A DNA stretch of 47,842 nt from the NCBI RefSeq assembly GCF_003254295.1, contig NZ_QKZO01000009.1, positions 1 to 47,842 on the forward strand. Direction: 5' to 3'. The number at the start of each line of letters is the position of its first letter. The first letter of the stretch is position 1. Of the stretch, positions 45,737 through 47,842 are shown one piece after another. The position numbers and the translations under genes are program-made. The notes beneath the pieces were generated by a model that was given only the letters and a program-made list of their open reading frames with translations, had not been told where the DNA came from and made no database searches. The DNA comes from Rhodobacter capsulatus (GTDB lineage Bacteria > Pseudomonadota > Alphaproteobacteria > Rhodobacterales > Rhodobacteraceae).

Positions 45737-47842
45737 TCAGATCGTGACGTTGGTGATCGAGTCGTCGATCAGGATGCGGTGTCCCTCGTCTCCCAGCGTG
45801 TAGATGCTGTAGCTGTGCCCGTCGAGCGAGGCCGTCGCGCCGGTGTCGGTGGCGCCCAGCGCGGTGACGCGGTCATTGGCATCGCCGCGCACGATCAGGT
45901 CGTTGTCGCCGCCGGTCAGCGACTGCAGCTGCGCGGCGGTGATCGTCAGATCGACCGAGGCGTGATGCAGGTCGATCGACCCGAAGTCGAACCGGCTCAG
46001 CCCGCTGTTGTCCAGATCCATCGTCAGGCTGCCGTTCGGGCTGACGACCAGCAGGGTCGACATCTCGTTTCCGGCGGTGTCGCTGTCGGTGACGACGAGG
46101 AACTGACCATCCGGCACCCGGTTGAACGAATAGTATTCGTCCTCGCTGGGCGTGCTCATCGGCGCGCTGTCGCGCATCAGGGTGACGGTGCCATCCGCCG
46201 CGACGGTCTCGATCACGTAATGATCGGCCTCGCTGACATCGGCGTAAAGGCCGCGGGTGCCGTTGCCGTTGTTGGTCACGTCGCCGATCACCGGCGCATC
46301 CGGGGCCACCAGATCATAGCTGAAGCTGCCCGAGGTCGTCGCGGTGTTCTGCGCCGCATCGGTGGCCACGGCGGTGTAGCGCATCGCGCCCGAGCCGCCC
46401 GGCAGATCGGCCGCGGTGAAGACCGCGGTCCAGGTCCCGTCGCCCTGGGCGGTGACGGTGCGGATGGCGCCGTTTTCCAGCGTCACCGCGACCGTGGCCC
46501 CGGGTTCGACCGTGCCCGAGATCGCAAAGCCCGTCTGCGCCTCGGCCCGGTTCACCACGTTGTCGCTCGTCACCGTGCTGAAGGCATGGAAGTTGCGCAC
46601 CAGCGGATCGACGTCGATCAGACTGGTCTGGGTCGCGGTGTTGCCATAGGGATCGGTGGCGTTCACCGTCAGCTGCAGGTTGTTCGTCTCGGTCGTCGGC
46701 AGGTCCGAGGCCGGGATCTGCGCCGACCAGGTGCCGTCCGAATTCACCGAGGCGACGACGATCCGGCCCGAGGCCAGCTGCACGGTGACGACCGATCCGG
46801 CCTCGACGGTGCCCTCGATCCGCAGCCCGCCCGCGGCCTCGGCGCCATTCACCATGCCGTCGGTGCCGGGGGTGTCGGTCCAGTGCGACAGCGGCGAGAC
46901 CTCGGTGTCGACATCGATCAGATGCGTCTGCGTCGCGGTATTGCCCGCAAGGTCGGTCGCGGTGACCGTGGCCGTGCCGGTATAGCTGCCCGCAGCATAT
47001 TCGCCCGCGCTGAAGGCGGCGCTCCAGCGGCCATTCGCATCGGCGGTCACGCTGCGCGAGCCGGTGCCGAACTGCACCAGCACCGAGGCGCCGGCCTCGG
47101 CCGTGCCGGTCAGCACCAGATCCCCCGCGGCGCGTTCGGCCTGGTTCACCAGATCGTCCCCGCCCGCCAGATTGGCATCGAAGCGGACGCTGGTCTCGGT
47201 GTCGACGGCCAGCGTGTCGGTCAGCGTGGTGACATTGCCGTGGATGTCGGTCGCGGTGACCAGCATGCCCTTGGTATAGGTGCCCTCCGGCAGGTCGGAG
47301 GTCGGGAAGGTCACGTTCCAGTTGCCGTCGCCGCCGACGGTGGTGGTCTGCTCATGGCCGTCGACGACGACGCGGATCGTCGCGCCGGGCTCGCTGGTGC
47401 CGCGGATGGTGACGCCATCGGCATGTTCGCCGGCGTTTTCGATATCGCCGGTCGAGCGCGCGCCTTCGGTGATCGCCACCGGCGGACGGGTCATGTCGAT
47501 CAGGTAATCGGGACCGTCGAGATTGTAGACGGCGCCGCCGGGCGCGGTCACGACCACGCTCGAGGAATAATCGCCATCCGCCGGGAAGGTCGAGCCGGTG
47601 AAGGTCACCGACCAGGTGCCGCTGGCGCCGACGGTGGCCGTCATGGTCTCGCCGCCCAGCGTCACCACCACGGTCGAGCCGGTTTCGCCGGTGCCCGACA
47701 CCGTCGCCGAGGCTTCGGTATTGGTGGTCAGCGTCGCCGGATCGCGCTCATCGACGGTGGGCGTCGGATGCGTGGGCTCGGTCGGATCTGTCGGGTCCGT
47801 GGGATCGGTCGGGTCCGTGGGATCGGTCGGGTCCGTGGGATC
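45737..47842 (-). CDS. Giant Ig-repeat adhesin, C-terminal part (5' end outside window)
   Basis: 702 codons are in the window, open to the edge. From the edge: a DPT repeat linker, then five Ig-like domains of ~97-100 residues, each with GT-x-E-x-G-A and ATD-x-x-GNT, and each tied to the next by an N-x-AE-type motif (for example DLVNQAERAAG, GMVNGAEAAGG, NVVNRAEAQTG). A last region of ~200 residues ends in YTLGDEGHRILIDDSITNVTI, close to the C-terminal targeting end of LapA/BapA-like type I substrates. Ca-binding or protease-cleavage sites are not visible here. It is the first gene of the tolC-ABC-HlyD operon, so its own export machinery follows it. Total length is unknown; very large size is typical. 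Role: attachment or biofilm. Confidence 0.9.
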   Translation of the reverse strand, partial: DPTDPTDPTDPTDPTDPTDPTEPTHPTPTVDERDPATLTTNTEASATVSGTGETGSTVVVTLGGETMTATVGASGTWSVTFTGSTFPADGDYSSSVVVTAPGGAVYNLDGPDYLIDMTRPPVAITEGARSTGDIENAGEHADGVTIRGTSEPGATIRVVVDGHEQTTTVGGDGNWNVTFPTSDLPEGTYTKGMLVTATDIHGNVTTLTDTLAVDTETSVRFDANLAGGDDLVNQAERAAGDLVLTGTAEAGASVLVQFGTGSRSVTADANGRWSAAFSAGEYAAGSYTGTATVTATDLAGNTATQTHLIDVDTEVSPLSHWTDTPGTDGMVNGAEAAGGLRIEGTVEAGSVVTVQLASGRIVVASVNSDGTWSAQIPASDLPTTETNNLQLTVNATDPYGNTATQTSLIDVDPLVRNFHAFSTVTSDNVVNRAEAQTGFAISGTVEPGATVAVTLENGAIRTVTAQGDGTWTAVFTAADLPGGSGAMRYTAVATDAAQNTATTSGSFSYDLVAPDAPVIGDVTNNGNGTRGLYADVSEADHYVIETVAADGTVTLMRDSAPMSTPSEDEYYSFNRVPDGQFLVVTDSDTAGNEMSTLLVVSPNGSLTMDLDNSGLSRFDFGSIDLHHASVDLTITAAQLQSLTGGDNDLIVRGDANDRVTALGATDTGATASLDGHSYSIYTLGDEGHRILIDDSITNVTI
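45950..47700 (-). repeat. Five tandem Ig-like domain repeats in the adhesin
   Basis: Roughly 295-bp units. The amino-acid likeness between units is clear, but DNA identity is limited, so they are old duplications. The domain joining motif N-x-AE recurs at each border. Confidence 0.8.
47762..47842 (-). repeat. DPT-coding tandem repeat (18-bp units) at window edge
   Basis: Two perfect and one near-perfect 18-bp unit (plus-strand GGTCGGGTCCGTGGGATC at 47825-47842 and 47807-47824, and 47789-47806 with one change), then a decayed unit, code repeats of Asp-Pro-Thr. More copies probably lie beyond the edge. Such a stretch forms an extended linker and can change in length by slippage. Confidence 0.9.

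Overview
The window looks like a chromosomal segment from a high-GC alphaproteobacterium of the Rhodobacter group (R. capsulatus or a close relative). The support is the very GC-rich codon use, the order gltD - small secreted protein - gltB, a HutW/HutX haem pair, serralysin and RTX proteins, a REC-PP2C phosphatase, and a DUF2793 protein. This is inference from gene content; no search was run.

Layout. 1-1716 is an accessory scar: the 3' end of an IS3-family element, about 760 bp with no convincing gene, and a helicase-like fragment that stops abruptly beside a core haem gene. 1762-3653 holds hutX-hutW (anaerobic haem breakdown) on the minus strand behind a plausible sigma-70 promoter. 4057-5415 is an alanine/glycine:cation symporter. 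5509-9013 holds an AlgX/AlgJ-type SGNH protein and a two-gene unit (small secreted protein, then serralysin) closed by a strong terminator. 9084-18661 is housekeeping: mtgA, gltB, a secreted protein coupled to gltB, gltD, uppP and an NDUFA9-like reductase. A complete tRNA-Leu(CAG) gene with promoter and terminator lies at 18831-18915.

19285-35006 is a surface-polysaccharide locus. It contains a sulfotransferase, an 1894-residue protein that joins a sulfotransferase domain, a long coiled coil, a WbsX domain, a GT4 and a GT2, a Kps-type exporter split over two divergent transcripts (kpsM on minus, kpsE-kpsT on plus), a DUF2793 protein, and a dTDP-rhamnose operon (rfbC, rfbB, a broken sulfotransferase, rfbD, rfbA, GT2). 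The likely product is an exported, rhamnose-containing, sulfated capsule or exopolysaccharide. Outer-membrane export (KpsD/Wza) and lipid-linker (KpsC/S) genes are not in the window.

35091-37730 is a large RTX protein with a propeller-like N-terminus, followed by divergent ilvA. At 39191-40956 an HPt protein and a response-regulator/PP2C phosphatase are divergent and probably share a phosphorelay. 40953-47842 (minus) is a LapA-like adhesin operon: the C-terminal part of a giant Ig-repeat adhesin (cut by the window edge inside a DPT repeat), a TolC-type lipoprotein, a LapB-type ABC transporter and an HlyD-type adaptor. Together, the sulfated polysaccharide, the Ig-repeat adhesin, two RTX secretion substrates and a nearby signalling pair suggest a cell-surface and biofilm region.
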